Below are positions 16,694 through 26,478 of a stretch of 41,137 nt of DNA, one piece after another. The notes below the pieces were generated by a model. The model searched no databases and was not told where the DNA came from. It saw only the letters and a program-made list of their open reading frames with translations. Position 1 is the first letter of the stretch, and each line of letters begins with the position of its first letter. The position numbers and the translations under genes are program-made. Where the stretch lies: IMG/VR virus record IMGVR_UViG_3300023179_007167, positions 1-41,137 of that record. One strand, written 5' to 3'. The DNA comes from a virus.

Positions 16694-16812
16694 AACTACC
16701 TTCTCTTTCTAGTTGTGCAAGGGATTTATACCCCTGCGTCGATTGTGAGTACGGGGTTTTGTCCCCGCGTTGTTGCCTGCAGTTTAGCAGACGAAAACGA
16801 AAAGTCTAGCCC
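16694..16812 (-). promoter_or_regulatory. Leader of the 452-aa gene with a hairpin and TATAAAT box
   Basis: This 119-base gap between the polymerase stop and the next start holds a short GC hairpin (CGGGG/CCCCG, 16752-16767) and, closer to the gene, TATAAAT at 16724-16730 flanked by AGGGG and CCCT. The box resembles a -10 or T4-type late element. No good -35 is seen upstream, so the promoter reading is weak. Confidence 0.3.
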
Positions 16813-19800
16813 CTATTCTTCGGCCAAAAAGTGCAGTCCGAGAGATTTTGCCTCTTCGGGTTTGAGCACTTCGCCCCAATGGACGAATACTTCCCGAGAC
16901 GAACCAAACTTGTATGGACCGGCGTCGATGAGCGTGCCGTCCAAACGGCGCGGATAAAACGGGACCTGCTCCACCATGCACAACGGAACTACTTCTTTGT
17001 ACACCTGTTCAGCGTGCGCAATCGGCACCATTAGGACGATAGCGTCGTGAATTTGGAGAACGATCTTGTAGTCGATCTCTGGATGGGTTTCTCGGTAATA
17101 ATAGAAATTGGCAAGCGCAATAGACACAGCATCGGCAACGCCGCCCTGAATAGGGAAGTTCTGCGCCTGCCGTTCTTGCTCGCCGCGGATGGCTTTGTCG
17201 TTACCCGGCATGAAACGCCGAAAACGACCGTATGGCCCGACAATCCAGCCGGGGTTCTGCGACCGTTCGCGGCACTCGGCCAAGAAGTGTTTAGTGTTCG
17301 GGTATGACGAAAAGTATGACTCGATCATCGCTTGGCATTCTTCTGCCGTAACAGTCACACCCTCTTCTTTGCACTGCCGCGAAATGGCCTCAGCGCCGCG
17401 GCCGTAAGGAATACCGAAGTTCACGTTTTTGGCTGCAACACGCAAACCCTTTTTCCCGGCAGCTTTCATGCCCTTAGACGTGGGTTCGACGCCCGTGATG
17501 TTAAACGTCTTAATAGCCTGTCGCGAATGAATGTCGTAGTGATCTGGGTGCGTGTCCGGCAGCAAGTTGCGCCGAATATGATCAATCATCGCTTGGTCTT
17601 GTGACAACCACGCGAGGACCGCCAATTCCGCACCAGTGAGGTCTGTTTCGATGCCGACGTAACCCTCGGGCACACGCAGGATCGATCGCACTGGGTGCTT
17701 GTAACGGTCTTCGCCGATGATTCGCCCGTAATCGTCTTCGCGGCGCGACGAAAGATTTTGGAGGGGAGGTCGAGAAGAAGAGGCGCGGCCAGTTTCTTTT
17801 GTCTGAAAGAAGTGAGTGCGGACTTTACCGTCGGCATGCACACATCCGACAAGACCTTTTTCATATGTGAAATTGCCGTTTTCATCGACTTCTACATCTC
17901 CGTCATCCGTGAGGTTTGGTTTCCGCAACACCGACTGCAGCACCTGACTAATAAACTTGTAGTCACGAATCTTGGCTGCCGTCGGATTGACGTAACCGAG
18001 AATACCCAGACTTTCCTTGTCTGTGCTTGGCGTCGCTGTTTTAGCGTCGATGCCGCGCCACGACAACTCTGTCCACAGCACCGGCCTTTTTCCTGTTGTC
18101 TTTACAGGACGCAAGTTCAAAAGTTGCGCGTCTTCTGGGATCGCCGGCGCGTTCGTAAATCTATCCAAAAACTTACGACCAAAAAGCGCGACAGCCAACT
18201 GGGGTTGAGACTTCGGGTTGAAATCGGGCCAGTTTAATTCTTCCCGCACTTCGGCAAGCAACCGTTCCTGCGTATTCATGAACAGTGTTGTAAGCTCGTC
18301 TGCCCGGCAACGATCGATGACGAGCCCTGTCAGTTCCATCTCCAAAAACGCCAGAGAGGCGCGATGGGCAGTCCAGTATGCCAACCAGCAATCGTGACCG
18401 TGTTGATCGTGCGCCAGTTTTCCATCTGTGCCGTCTGTGCCGTAAAACCGCATCATAATTCGGCGCGTTACGTCGACGTCATACGAGCCGTATGGGTGTA
18501 ATACGTGAGCCGGGCATTCGCCGTAGCCGGCCATCTCACTGGCTTTGATTTTGTTATCTGCACGATACTTTTTACGCCAATCGTCTAACTGTTCCCAATA
18601 AATCGGGGCTGTAGTGAACCGCATCGAGCACGCATCGAGACCGTATTTGGCGCACTCGTTTACGGCGTGGTACATGAGGCTGGTATCCCAGCCACCGCGG
18701 GTACGATCATCCGGGTCTTCTGCTGGGGCGTATTCCGGGCGTACATCCACACCAAAATCAATAAGCCATGGCAAGTCAGCACGGAAAAAGTGACCGCCAA
18801 CGCGTACGTGGCGTTCTGGTGTACTTTTGAGCAGTCTCGTGAGTTGCGTCCGGGCCGCGGCCAAATCTGGTTTGAACGCTTCCGCTCCTCCTTGATAACG
18901 TAAAACAATTGTGCGTGCCCATTTTTCTTTGTTGGATATCTGAATCGTGCGCAAATAAGCGTCAGGCTCTGTCGGATGGTCGCCGTGCCACTCGCAGTCG
19001 ATGGCGATGATGTTGGCGTTCGGGTCTGGGTCGGCAATCATTTCGTCAACAAGTTCTGCTAACGCTTCTTCTGTGTAAATGTCGGCGTGATCGATTACTT
19101 CGGCCGTGTTGTTTCTGTTGTCAATGACATCTTTAAAACGCTGAATCTGCCCGGCAAAATCTTCGAACAGTTCTGGTTTTCTGACTACCAAAGCCGGGTG
19201 CATTACGGGCATGACTTTTATTACACGCTCATTGCCGTTGGCGTCATACGACTTGCGGTCTACAACGCGACCAACAAAATCAGACACGCTGCTGTTCGTA
19301 GCCAACACTGCTTTTGTTGCCTCGTTGCCGAGACACAAAATGTAGTCAGGCTGCACGATTCGTATTTCTTGCTCTAACAACAACGCGCAATCTTTAATCC
19401 ACGCGGCCGGGACGGCGGGCGTGTCGGGAGTTGGTGATCCGAATTTGCAGGCGAATGTGGCGTACCAATCCATATACTCGTCGTCGCTAATGTCGCACTC
19501 GTCAAACGCGCGAAACAACGGCTCCATCATCGGTCCAACGACGCCACTTTGATCAGCCAGTTCGGCTTGACCGGGGATTTTGCTGACGATCATTACGCGG
19601 GCCGGCTTCGGCCCAAATACGGGGTTTTTGCCCCAACCATACTTGATTAAATGTCCGGGCAAAAACTGTACAAGTTCCTGCCCCTTTTTGACGAGAACGG
19701 GCAACGTAAACGTCGGGCTATACAGCGCCGCGCGATACAGTTCGACGAGCTTTTCGCCAATCGGTATCTTCTTTTTCTTTTTGATATCCAGCAGGTCCGA

Positions 19801-19965
19801 AGCGTCGCCTAGCGCGATCGCGTGGGCGATAAAATTTGCTCCAGCCGGCGGCATACCAATCGAGTCGAGCGGCAACAGCGGCCTGAGAGCCGCCGTGAGT
19901 TCTACACTCTCGGGGTCGTACAACGCCCGCACGTGCCGATGGTCGAGTGAAACGGCCGAAGCCAT
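16813..19965 (-). CDS. Family A DNA polymerase with N-terminal uracil-DNA-glycosylase-like domain
   Basis: Phage replicative polymerase, 1050 aa. Residues about 120-280 form a UDG superfamily domain: MIVSKIPGQAE (family 4/5 GEAPG position), TFACKFGSPTPDTP and MPVMHPALVVR (HPSALLR-like). Next is a DEDDy 3'-5' exonuclease: AIDCEW with Asp323 and Glu325, HFFRADLPW with Asp397, and YGSYD with Tyr492 and Asp496. The polymerase core has motif A ETDLTGAELAVLA (Asp775, Glu780), motif B with Arg842, Lys846, Phe850 and Tyr854, and motif C QIHDA (His973, Asp974). Motif C has Ala where Pol I has Glu. The fused UDG-like part is also known from the SPO1 polymerase. There is no 5'-3' exonuclease domain. The gene lies two bases downstream of the primase gene. 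Confidence 0.93.
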   Translation of the reverse strand: MASAVSLDHRHVRALYDPESVELTAALRPLLPLDSIGMPPAGANFIAHAIALGDASDLLDIKKKKKIPIGEKLVELYRAALYSPTFTLPVLVKKGQELVQFLPGHLIKYGWGKNPVFGPKPARVMIVSKIPGQAELADQSGVVGPMMEPLFRAFDECDISDDEYMDWYATFACKFGSPTPDTPAVPAAWIKDCALLLEQEIRIVQPDYILCLGNEATKAVLATNSSVSDFVGRVVDRKSYDANGNERVIKVMPVMHPALVVRKPELFEDFAGQIQRFKDVIDNRNNTAEVIDHADIYTEEALAELVDEMIADPDPNANIIAIDCEWHGDHPTEPDAYLRTIQISNKEKWARTIVLRYQGGAEAFKPDLAAARTQLTRLLKSTPERHVRVGGHFFRADLPWLIDFGVDVRPEYAPAEDPDDRTRGGWDTSLMYHAVNECAKYGLDACSMRFTTAPIYWEQLDDWRKKYRADNKIKASEMAGYGECPAHVLHPYGSYDVDVTRRIMMRFYGTDGTDGKLAHDQHGHDCWLAYWTAHRASLAFLEMELTGLVIDRCRADELTTLFMNTQERLLAEVREELNWPDFNPKSQPQLAVALFGRKFLDRFTNAPAIPEDAQLLNLRPVKTTGKRPVLWTELSWRGIDAKTATPSTDKESLGILGYVNPTAAKIRDYKFISQVLQSVLRKPNLTDDGDVEVDENGNFTYEKGLVGCVHADGKVRTHFFQTKETGRASSSRPPLQNLSSRREDDYGRIIGEDRYKHPVRSILRVPEGYVGIETDLTGAELAVLAWLSQDQAMIDHIRRNLLPDTHPDHYDIHSRQAIKTFNITGVEPTSKGMKAAGKKGLRVAAKNVNFGIPYGRGAEAISRQCKEEGVTVTAEECQAMIESYFSSYPNTKHFLAECRERSQNPGWIVGPYGRFRRFMPGNDKAIRGEQERQAQNFPIQGGVADAVSIALANFYYYRETHPEIDYKIVLQIHDAIVLMVPIAHAEQVYKEVVPLCMVEQVPFYPRRLDGTLIDAGPYKFGSSREVFVHWGEVLKPEEAKSLGLHFLAEE

Positions 19966-19967
19966 GT

Positions 19968-21041
19968 TTACCTCAAAAATGACTGGTCTATAGAAACGCC
20001 TACGGAATCCGCCGCAGACAACAAAAGTTCGCGCAAATCGGCGCGCGAGTAATCAGCCGGGTCGCGTTCGTCAGGCATGAGGACCGGCACAACCTGTAAG
20101 TTATGCCGGCACAGTTGCGCTGTTGCCTTTTCAATCGCGTCTTCTTCTCCGTGGTCTAACACAATAAAGACGGGCTTTCCAGCCCACGTCGTAGCGATCG
20201 TATTTTCTTGCCAAAACGACAACGTCTTGCCAAACAGACTGACACCGACAGCGCCTAACCGCCAAACGCTCGGCGCGCCCTCGACAATCACTACGCAATC
20301 TTGGCGCGATGCTAAGTCGTAGTTGTACAGCGCGCGGCTCTTTGTGCCGGCAGTGTAATACTTCATATCGACTTTTTGCGTGGTCGGTACGCGTCCTTGC
20401 CACGCAATAAGCTGCTGGTTGAAATACGAGGGAATGTAAATACGCCCGCGCATCATTCGGTATTGCGGCAGCGGTTCCACGCAAACACCGACGCCAAACA
20501 CGTTAGACAAAATATCTATATCAAAGTTGCGACCCAACAAGTATTCCACTGCCGGCGAACTATCTGGCAATTCCAGTAAGTTCAAAATCTTTCCGGGCGG
20601 CGAGATTTGCTTGGTGTCGTATGACACGCTTCCTTGCTGTATCGGAATCTTTTGCAACAAACGCTTACCGGGTCCAAATATCAAATCTTCAAGCTGCTGG
20701 CGGCGTTCATACGAAGACAGACAGTTGTTTTTATAGCAAATCACAAGATGTGTATCTGTGCGGCGGCCGGTTCGCGGATTGAGGTCAGCGCCATAGGTGT
20801 GATTAATCCACAGCTTATTGCCAACGTCATTGCAAAACGGACAGCAAACACAGTAGTACTCACCCCACGTCTGTGCCTGCGTAATTACACGATCTGGATT
20901 TAACGGGTCCCGAATGCGCTGCACAGCCGCCGCGGAACCCTGATTTGCAATTCTGACATCGCCGAACTTGTGCTCTAGAAAAGAGAACAAAGTTGGATTG
21001 AGCGGGTTTACGCTCGGCCGTGACGCGTGCGTCATCGCCAT
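19968..21041 (-). CDS. DNA primase with zinc-binding and TOPRIM domains
   Basis: Predicted primase making RNA primers for the polymerase encoded next to it. The N-terminus has a zinc-binding region (Cys64, 66, 67, 70, then Cys102 and Cys107) of the kind that recognises priming sites. The TOPRIM core is seen at VVIVEGAPSVWRLG (Glu254) and FIVLDHGEED (Asp296, Asp301), the catalytic acidic residues. No helicase domain is fused; the helicase is the separate gene immediately upstream, an arrangement like cellular DnaG with DnaB rather than T7 gp4. Length 357 aa is short for DnaG because the C-terminal helicase-binding domain is small or absent. Confidence 0.85.
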   Translation of the reverse strand: MAMTHASRPSVNPLNPTLFSFLEHKFGDVRIANQGSAAAVQRIRDPLNPDRVITQAQTWGEYYCVCCPFCNDVGNKLWINHTYGADLNPRTGRRTDTHLVICYKNNCLSSYERRQQLEDLIFGPGKRLLQKIPIQQGSVSYDTKQISPPGKILNLLELPDSSPAVEYLLGRNFDIDILSNVFGVGVCVEPLPQYRMMRGRIYIPSYFNQQLIAWQGRVPTTQKVDMKYYTAGTKSRALYNYDLASRQDCVVIVEGAPSVWRLGAVGVSLFGKTLSFWQENTIATTWAGKPVFIVLDHGEEDAIEKATAQLCRHNLQVVPVLMPDERDPADYSRADLRELLLSAADSVGVSIDQSFLR

Positions 21042-21049
21042 GTTTACTC

Positions 21050-22789
21050 CTAGGATAAAAAGCCGGCGTCTACGTCAGGTTGTGTGCGCACAGGCGCGTC
21101 TGGATTCATAATCCGACGCCCGGGACGACCACTTGTTCGAACCGCCGCCGGATCGGCAACGGCATCCATTTCACCCCGACGCATAATCTTTCGCGACACG
21201 TCGTTGATGTAGTAATCGTCGTCCGCCTGCCATACGTCCACAACATTCTCGTCAATCTTTACCAAACCGTATGGTCCGCCTGTCGGCCGGTCGAAACGAA
21301 TCTTCGACCAGTGAATCGTGCTGACGTACGTTTCCGGGTCAGGCTTGTTAAGACACAGACACGCATGAACGTTCTCGCCGAACGCTTTTGAGCCCTGCGC
21401 GTCAGCGTGGGAGACATAACGAAACGGCGGGATGTTTTTGATATCACCTTGCGCCAACTGATGCGCGACAAACACTGTTGTGTTGAACGGCACCGCGACA
21501 TGCGTTTTAAGCTCATCTGGCGCGCTTTGAATTTGTCGCCATATCTGCTCCATGTGCTTCGTATTGACGCCCTGCGCCAGAAAACGGTTAAGCATCAGAG
21601 ACAGATAGTCCAACAGCACAACGCCAATGTCAGCCCCCAGCCGATCCCGAAGATTTTCAAGCGTCGCCACAATCTCCAACACGCCGCCGTTGCCGCGATA
21701 GTTGGTTTCAGCGTTTGCCGAAAAATCCAAAAACGTAAAATGCTGGTTAAACCACCGCTGAGCCAAATCCCACCGTTCACGTTCGCACAACAACACCTCG
21801 CCGTTTCTGTTCTCAGCAAGTTGGCGTTCGTACGGGTAAAGATTTTCTCTGTCGGAGAGTTCGTTCCAGAATTCGTCTGAGTTGACTTTGTTTTTGAACC
21901 TGTCGCGATGAATATGCGCCGCGGCCGAATAGAACGACCAGTTCATCTTTGCCGCACCGTCCTCGTAACAGATATAGACAGCTATCTTTTTCTTTCTCTG
22001 CCCGCCGTGCTGTGCGTACTCAGCGGCGTATTGTCGCGCCATGCGCACGCCGATCGTGCTCAACATCGTAGTCTTGCCGCCGGCGTACGGACCAAGTAGT
22101 CCAATCACGTCGCCGGCGCGAAAACCACCGATATAGTTATCAATCCACGAAATCGTCGTAGGCGTGGCAATTGGCGGCAGAATAATCGATTTGCCGCGCT
22201 CGGGCATTTCGGCTGCGTTTTCTGCTTCATGGCCGACGAACTTGATGGCCTGAGCCCGCTTACGAAAATTGTCCAGCAACGTCGCCATCTCAGCCGGCGC
22301 GGCGTTGTCGGGCGTGCTGATCAACAAATTCTTGAGATCAGTATTGACCAGCCGGGCGTTCAAAAACCGCCGCACAATACTCTGCACATACGCCCGATCG
22401 GCATTTGCTTCTTCTGTGTTTGCAGGCGGACCGACAAATGCCAGCGCAATCAAACCGCTTTCGCCGTCGTCGCCAAAAAGCACAGCGCGATCGGCGTTGT
22501 TGAGCGCTACAGTGTTGTTGCTCAAAAGCGCACGCAAATGCGTCGTGAACATGTTCTTTGTCACGGAGCCGTGCTCGCGTTGCAACGGACCATACGCTGT
22601 CATAAACACGTATAACGCATGCTCACCAAGCCCGTTAAACATCGCTGGGTTTATACCCACCTGTACCGCCGATTTATAAACCGTCGGGTACGAAATGAAT
22701 CCGCAAATCATTGCGGAAAGCTCGTCAAAAGTTAACGGCGTGTCAGCAACTATTTGCTGCCGCCCGTTCTGCCAGTGCTGGTTATCCAC
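21050..22789 (-). CDS. DnaB-like replicative helicase
   Basis: Predicted hexameric 5'-3' replicative helicase of the RecA/DnaB (SF4) family. N-terminal helical domain to about 190, then Walker A LLGPYAGGKTT at 231-241, an acidic strand VYICYEDG at 271-278, Walker B IGVVLLDYLSLML with Asp394, a VFVAHQLAQGD segment as in DnaB motif H4, and a later basic IRFDRPTGG loop. The C-terminus is Pro/Arg-rich. It lies directly upstream of the primase gene (8-base gap) and its ATG overlaps the end of the upstream gene by 8 bases, so helicase, primase and polymerase are probably made from one message. Confidence 0.88.
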   Translation of the reverse strand: MDNQHWQNGRQQIVADTPLTFDELSAMICGFISYPTVYKSAVQVGINPAMFNGLGEHALYVFMTAYGPLQREHGSVTKNMFTTHLRALLSNNTVALNNADRAVLFGDDGESGLIALAFVGPPANTEEANADRAYVQSIVRRFLNARLVNTDLKNLLISTPDNAAPAEMATLLDNFRKRAQAIKFVGHEAENAAEMPERGKSIILPPIATPTTISWIDNYIGGFRAGDVIGLLGPYAGGKTTMLSTIGVRMARQYAAEYAQHGGQRKKKIAVYICYEDGAAKMNWSFYSAAAHIHRDRFKNKVNSDEFWNELSDRENLYPYERQLAENRNGEVLLCERERWDLAQRWFNQHFTFLDFSANAETNYRGNGGVLEIVATLENLRDRLGADIGVVLLDYLSLMLNRFLAQGVNTKHMEQIWRQIQSAPDELKTHVAVPFNTTVFVAHQLAQGDIKNIPPFRYVSHADAQGSKAFGENVHACLCLNKPDPETYVSTIHWSKIRFDRPTGGPYGLVKIDENVVDVWQADDDYYINDVSRKIMRRGEMDAVADPAAVRTSGRPGRRIMNPDAPVRTQPDVDAGFLS

Positions 22790-23546
22790 GATATCGCCTC
22801 CAATACTTCCGTTTATCGGCTACGACTTGTTTTAATTCAGGCGATATCCACCACCAGTTTTCGGGGCGAAGCGCTAATTCGTCGTAAAGCTGTTGATTGA
22901 TGTCGTACTCTAATGCGGCGGCGGCAATGTATTTGTCAATTGCGCGCCGGCAGTTCACTTCTTCTTGAGCAGCAAATGCGTGCCGGAAAAAAGGCGTAGC
23001 ATTTACGTTGGTTTTATCCGCAACTACGTACAGAACCAAATCATCGTAGTTTTGAATAACGTTTTCCAACATCGCCATTTGCGTGCCGATAGAAAAATCA
23101 GCGGCAGCGCAAAGTCGCGTCGTTATTGCGTCAAAAGACGCGATGTATTGTTTGTAAACATCTAACGACAAACCGCTGCACAAAAGTTCTGGTCGACTGC
23201 CAATATAGCCTTTGCTCTCCGCGGCGCGAACGGCATGAAACGCCGCGGAGAAATGTGCTGCCACCCACGTACCGGGAACAGCTTTTGCCGATTTAATAGC
23301 GGCAGCTATTTTTGTCCAAATACGTTTGTGGGTATGGCCGTACTGATTCGTACCGCCATCCCAGTTGACTCGCCGCGCGGTATGCACCGGCGCTTCAACG
23401 TCGTATTCATGCTCGCGCAGCGCGACAAACAAATAGCGTATGTACGCTTCAAGCTGCGCAGGCGTTAATTGGCGATACCAGTCGTAGGATAAGTATTCGT
23501 CATCATGGACTGGTTTCGCGATTGCGCCAACTCCTTGCGGCTTCAT
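22782..23546 (-). CDS. Hypothetical protein in the replication operon (254 aa)
   Basis: Unrecognised, mostly helical, with many Tyr, Trp and His. It overlaps the SF2 helicase gene by 44 bases at its start and the DnaB-like gene by 8 bases at its end. Being wedged between two helicase genes, it could be a helicase loader or adaptor, but it has no Walker motif and no visible similarity to known loaders, so this is inference from position. Confidence 0.6.
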   Translation of the reverse strand: MKPQGVGAIAKPVHDDEYLSYDWYRQLTPAQLEAYIRYLFVALREHEYDVEAPVHTARRVNWDGGTNQYGHTHKRIWTKIAAAIKSAKAVPGTWVAAHFSAAFHAVRAAESKGYIGSRPELLCSGLSLDVYKQYIASFDAITTRLCAAADFSIGTQMAMLENVIQNYDDLVLYVVADKTNVNATPFFRHAFAAQEEVNCRRAIDKYIAAAALEYDINQQLYDELALRPENWWWISPELKQVVADKRKYWRRYRG

Positions 23547-25041
23547 TCCAGTTTTGCTCCCAACCTAATAACTTGTAGCTGTCGCGACGACCCGCGCTCT
23601 TTCGATAGAATGTCGGGTCAAACGTGTCCATGCAATCAATCACTTCGCCAAATTCTTTCACGGTGCCGTCCGGCGCGGTATACGTGCGGCTCACGCGGCC
23701 CGGACCTTGAACGTCGACGATATCGCTGTCGCGGTCGTCGGCCCGTACAAGGACGTTTAACTGTTCAAAGTCGACGCCCGTGGCCCACACGTCTGTAGCA
23801 ATAACACGCCGAAGCGTGCCTGTCTCAAACTGCCCGCGCATATCGTGCTTCTGGATATCAGAAAGCGGTCTGTAATCGGCCGGCAGAAGTTTGGCCCGTT
23901 TATACGCTGCACAATCGTACGGGGCCATCTGCGAATACATCAACGTAAATTCCGGCAGCAAAGACCCAAGGTGTACGGCGTGCTCGATAGTTTCGACGAG
24001 GATCAAAATCTGATAGTCCTCGGGATACTCGCGCACGGCGGCGGCGATCATAGAGTTTCGGGCGTGATTTGTCCAGATGCCGTGCCGCTTGCGGGCAACG
24101 CGATGCCGAAAGCGTTCTGCAGGGTTGTGCGAGAGACGAATAGGCAGCCACGTCACCTTGACCGGCACAACCAGCCCAAGCTCAACAGCTTCTTGGTACG
24201 GCAGATCAAACACCATCGGGCCAAACAGTGGCTCAAGAACAGCGTGCGCATTATCCATGCGCGCGTACGGCGTAGCACTCATGCCGAAGTTTCGCGAATT
24301 GCGATAACGTGCAGCAAGCGCAGTAGAGAAGTTAACCGTGGCTAACTGGTGAACTTCGTCGGCAAACATGAAGTCGGCGTCGCCGTCAGCATGCTGCAAG
24401 CTGCCGGCTGTAATCACGGTTACGCGTTCGCGATGTTTAAAGCCGTCGCCGATCATTCCGACCTTTGGCACAAAGCGCTTCAAGCTGCGCACAATGCGTT
24501 CTGCAACGTCGACGCTTTTTGTAATTACGTCAATGCGGGCTTCAGGAAACAAGATAGCCGCGGCACCAAGACATGTGGTTTTGCCGAAACCCGTCACTGC
24601 TTTAACAATTCCACATGGCATGCGAGAAATAAGCCGCATTAATTCTTCTTGCCGCGGCCGAAACTCAATTTTGCCGGCCAACCGCTCCCACTGCGGAACG
24701 TAACAATTTGGACGTTTTCGCGTGGGGGACGTGTCGACAAGCGTCAAATCGCATTGCAGTTTTCGCAGCCGATTGATCATCCGCGCCATGTAACCAGAAA
24801 GCAATACAACGTGCCCGTTCTCTACGCGGTACAGTTTGTATTCACGCGTCTGGAAAAACAGCCGCTGGCCCGTAACCGGATTTTTGCGCGACTGCCCGTG
24901 CAATTGCTCGACGTGCGAGTATTGCAAGTCGGACGTCAAGCGTTTGATAAGTTCCGGATTCAGGGCGGTGTTTCCCTGTCCTGTAATTCGCAAGACGTTG
25001 TTGGTCTTGTTTATAACCACCGGGTAACCAGCAAAAGCCAT
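23503..25041 (-). CDS. SF2 DNA helicase, UvsW-like
   Basis: Predicted ATP-dependent DNA helicase or translocase that remodels forks and D-loops, like T4 UvsW. Seen in order: FRPRQEEL at 127-134 (Q-type motif), Walker A AVTGFGKTT at 148-156, ADEVHQL (DEVH at 228-231, motif II), MSATP at 254-258 (motif III), a second RecA fold with ILILVETIEHAVHL, and motif VI QGPGRVSRTY at 445-454. Residues 1-120 form a separate N-terminal DNA-binding-type domain, as in UvsW. ATG 25041 is chosen because the longer frame enters the preceding gene and its extra residues are Arg/Ser-rich. Its stop lies inside the next gene (44-base overlap). Confidence 0.85.
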   Translation of the reverse strand: MAFAGYPVVINKTNNVLRITGQGNTALNPELIKRLTSDLQYSHVEQLHGQSRKNPVTGQRLFFQTREYKLYRVENGHVVLLSGYMARMINRLRKLQCDLTLVDTSPTRKRPNCYVPQWERLAGKIEFRPRQEELMRLISRMPCGIVKAVTGFGKTTCLGAAAILFPEARIDVITKSVDVAERIVRSLKRFVPKVGMIGDGFKHRERVTVITAGSLQHADGDADFMFADEVHQLATVNFSTALAARYRNSRNFGMSATPYARMDNAHAVLEPLFGPMVFDLPYQEAVELGLVVPVKVTWLPIRLSHNPAERFRHRVARKRHGIWTNHARNSMIAAAVREYPEDYQILILVETIEHAVHLGSLLPEFTLMYSQMAPYDCAAYKRAKLLPADYRPLSDIQKHDMRGQFETGTLRRVIATDVWATGVDFEQLNVLVRADDRDSDIVDVQGPGRVSRTYTAPDGTVKEFGEVIDCMDTFDPTFYRKSAGRRDSYKLLGWEQNWNEAARSWRNRETSP

Positions 25042-25042
25042 G

Positions 25043-25534
25043 TTAGTCGCCCCCGGGTCCGGCGACTGGTTCGAGCGAGATGACCTCAAATGTTCCATAT
25101 TTCTCTTGCGCGTTGTTGAACGGTGAAAACCCGCGGTACTTGCCAACGAGCGTCAGCAGATGATTAAAGTCATCTAACGGTATCTCATCGGGAAGTACAG
25201 CGGAAATAACAACAGTATCGCCGGGCCGGAAAGCCTCGTGCAGGGCATAGTGACTGCGCATGCCGTTTTCGTTTGGCGTCAGAATAGTGCGTCGCCAGTC
25301 TTTGCGGGGCTCACCAACAATGACAGGACACCAATCTATTTTTTTAACTTCGGCGTGGTGGCGATTAGATAACTTCGCGGCGTACCGCATGCAACTGAGC
25401 CACGCAGAAGACATAAACATCACGCGGTCGCCGGGGTCGCGTTCAAAGCAAAAAATTACTTGCCCGTTGCGTCTCTTTTTTGCCGCGCCGAGACAGACGC
25501 GATTAAAACGCAGGGTAACCGTGATTTCTTGCAT
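25043..25534 (-). CDS. Hypothetical protein (163 aa)
   Basis: Unrecognised, beta-rich basic protein. Its end (VGKYRGFSPFNNAQEKYGTF) looks like a compact conserved domain seen, as I recall, in unnamed proteins of other large phages. The stop is two bases before the helicase start and the ATG three bases after the upstream stop, so it belongs to the recombination operon. Function unknown. Confidence 0.55.
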   Translation of the reverse strand: MQEITVTLRFNRVCLGAAKKRRNGQVIFCFERDPGDRVMFMSSAWLSCMRYAAKLSNRHHAEVKKIDWCPVIVGEPRKDWRRTILTPNENGMRSHYALHEAFRPGDTVVISAVLPDEIPLDDFNHLLTLVGKYRGFSPFNNAQEKYGTFEVISLEPVAGPGGD

Positions 25535-25536
25535 GA

Positions 25537-26478
25537 TTACTTGTGGCTTTTCTGCATGTGGTTGGCGTAAGCTTCGCGCTGTTCTTTGGTTTTGAAAAAC
25601 AACTCTGGCGCAAACAGACCGTCGCGTACGCCGCTTCGTTTTTCTAAGCCAGCAAGCCAGTTGTAGTGCAGGTAGCGCAAAAACGCCTGTGACGCGCGCA
25701 GGTCGCCCTTGGGACCGCCGCCATTAGCTTTCCAGATATCGTACAAAAAGTTAGCCGGGTTGTCAGGATCGATTTCCTCGTATGTTTTAGTTTTCCATGC
25801 GTCGAGAATCGTTGCACAACGAAACTCACGCGATTTTTTAAGCAGGCATGTTTTGTTAGAAACTTTGCTTTGTATCGCCGGCGTTAAACCATTAAACAAC
25901 TCCAGTTTTTTCATTCGTTCTGGTTTACGCCTGTCAATGTACCAACGCGGATCGATAATGTTGACGAGCATGCGTGATGCGGCTTCTTTATCGAGCGTCG
26001 GTATAAACGTCAGTGCTTTGTGCGCAGGATGCAAGTTAAAATACGTATCTGTCGTGTCGTCAAATACAGAATTTGTGCGCAGCATTCTGGCAAGCATCGC
26101 ATATGTAGGATAATCGTGAAGAGTTAACGTATGCCAGCCACCGCACGCCGCGGACACCATGGAAGAACGCATGCGTAAAATAACTAAAGACGGCTCTGCA
26201 AGCTCTTCCCGGCGGTCTAGTACGTTTGGGCCGGCGAGTTGCACAGTTTTTACTTCGCCTTTGTAGTGGCGCAAATACAGCGCACAAATTAACTCTGCGT
26301 TCTGCGGAACGCCAAGAAGTCGAAACAGCAATCCCATGCCGTTGGCGTGGGAAGACAACAAAAAGCTGTCAACTATTTGGCCAGAGTTTTTAGGCGCGTT
26401 AATTCCCTTGGCGTACCAAACATGTCCGTTATCGTCAGTGTGCAACTTAATAGTTGTTTCATCCTGCGGTCCGTACAT
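25537..26478 (-). CDS. Hypothetical protein in the recombination operon (313 aa)
   Basis: Unrecognised, mixed alpha/beta, soluble, with a basic C-terminal third. The start overlaps the end of the SbcC-like gene by 20 bases. No Walker, nuclease or zinc motifs are visible. Its fixed place between SbcC-like and UvsW-like genes suggests a role in end processing or replication, but nothing in the sequence proves it. Confidence 0.6.
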   Translation of the reverse strand: MYGPQDETTIKLHTDDNGHVWYAKGINAPKNSGQIVDSFLLSSHANGMGLLFRLLGVPQNAELICALYLRHYKGEVKTVQLAGPNVLDRREELAEPSLVILRMRSSMVSAACGGWHTLTLHDYPTYAMLARMLRTNSVFDDTTDTYFNLHPAHKALTFIPTLDKEAASRMLVNIIDPRWYIDRRKPERMKKLELFNGLTPAIQSKVSNKTCLLKKSREFRCATILDAWKTKTYEEIDPDNPANFLYDIWKANGGGPKGDLRASQAFLRYLHYNWLAGLEKRSGVRDGLFAPELFFKTKEQREAYANHMQKSHK

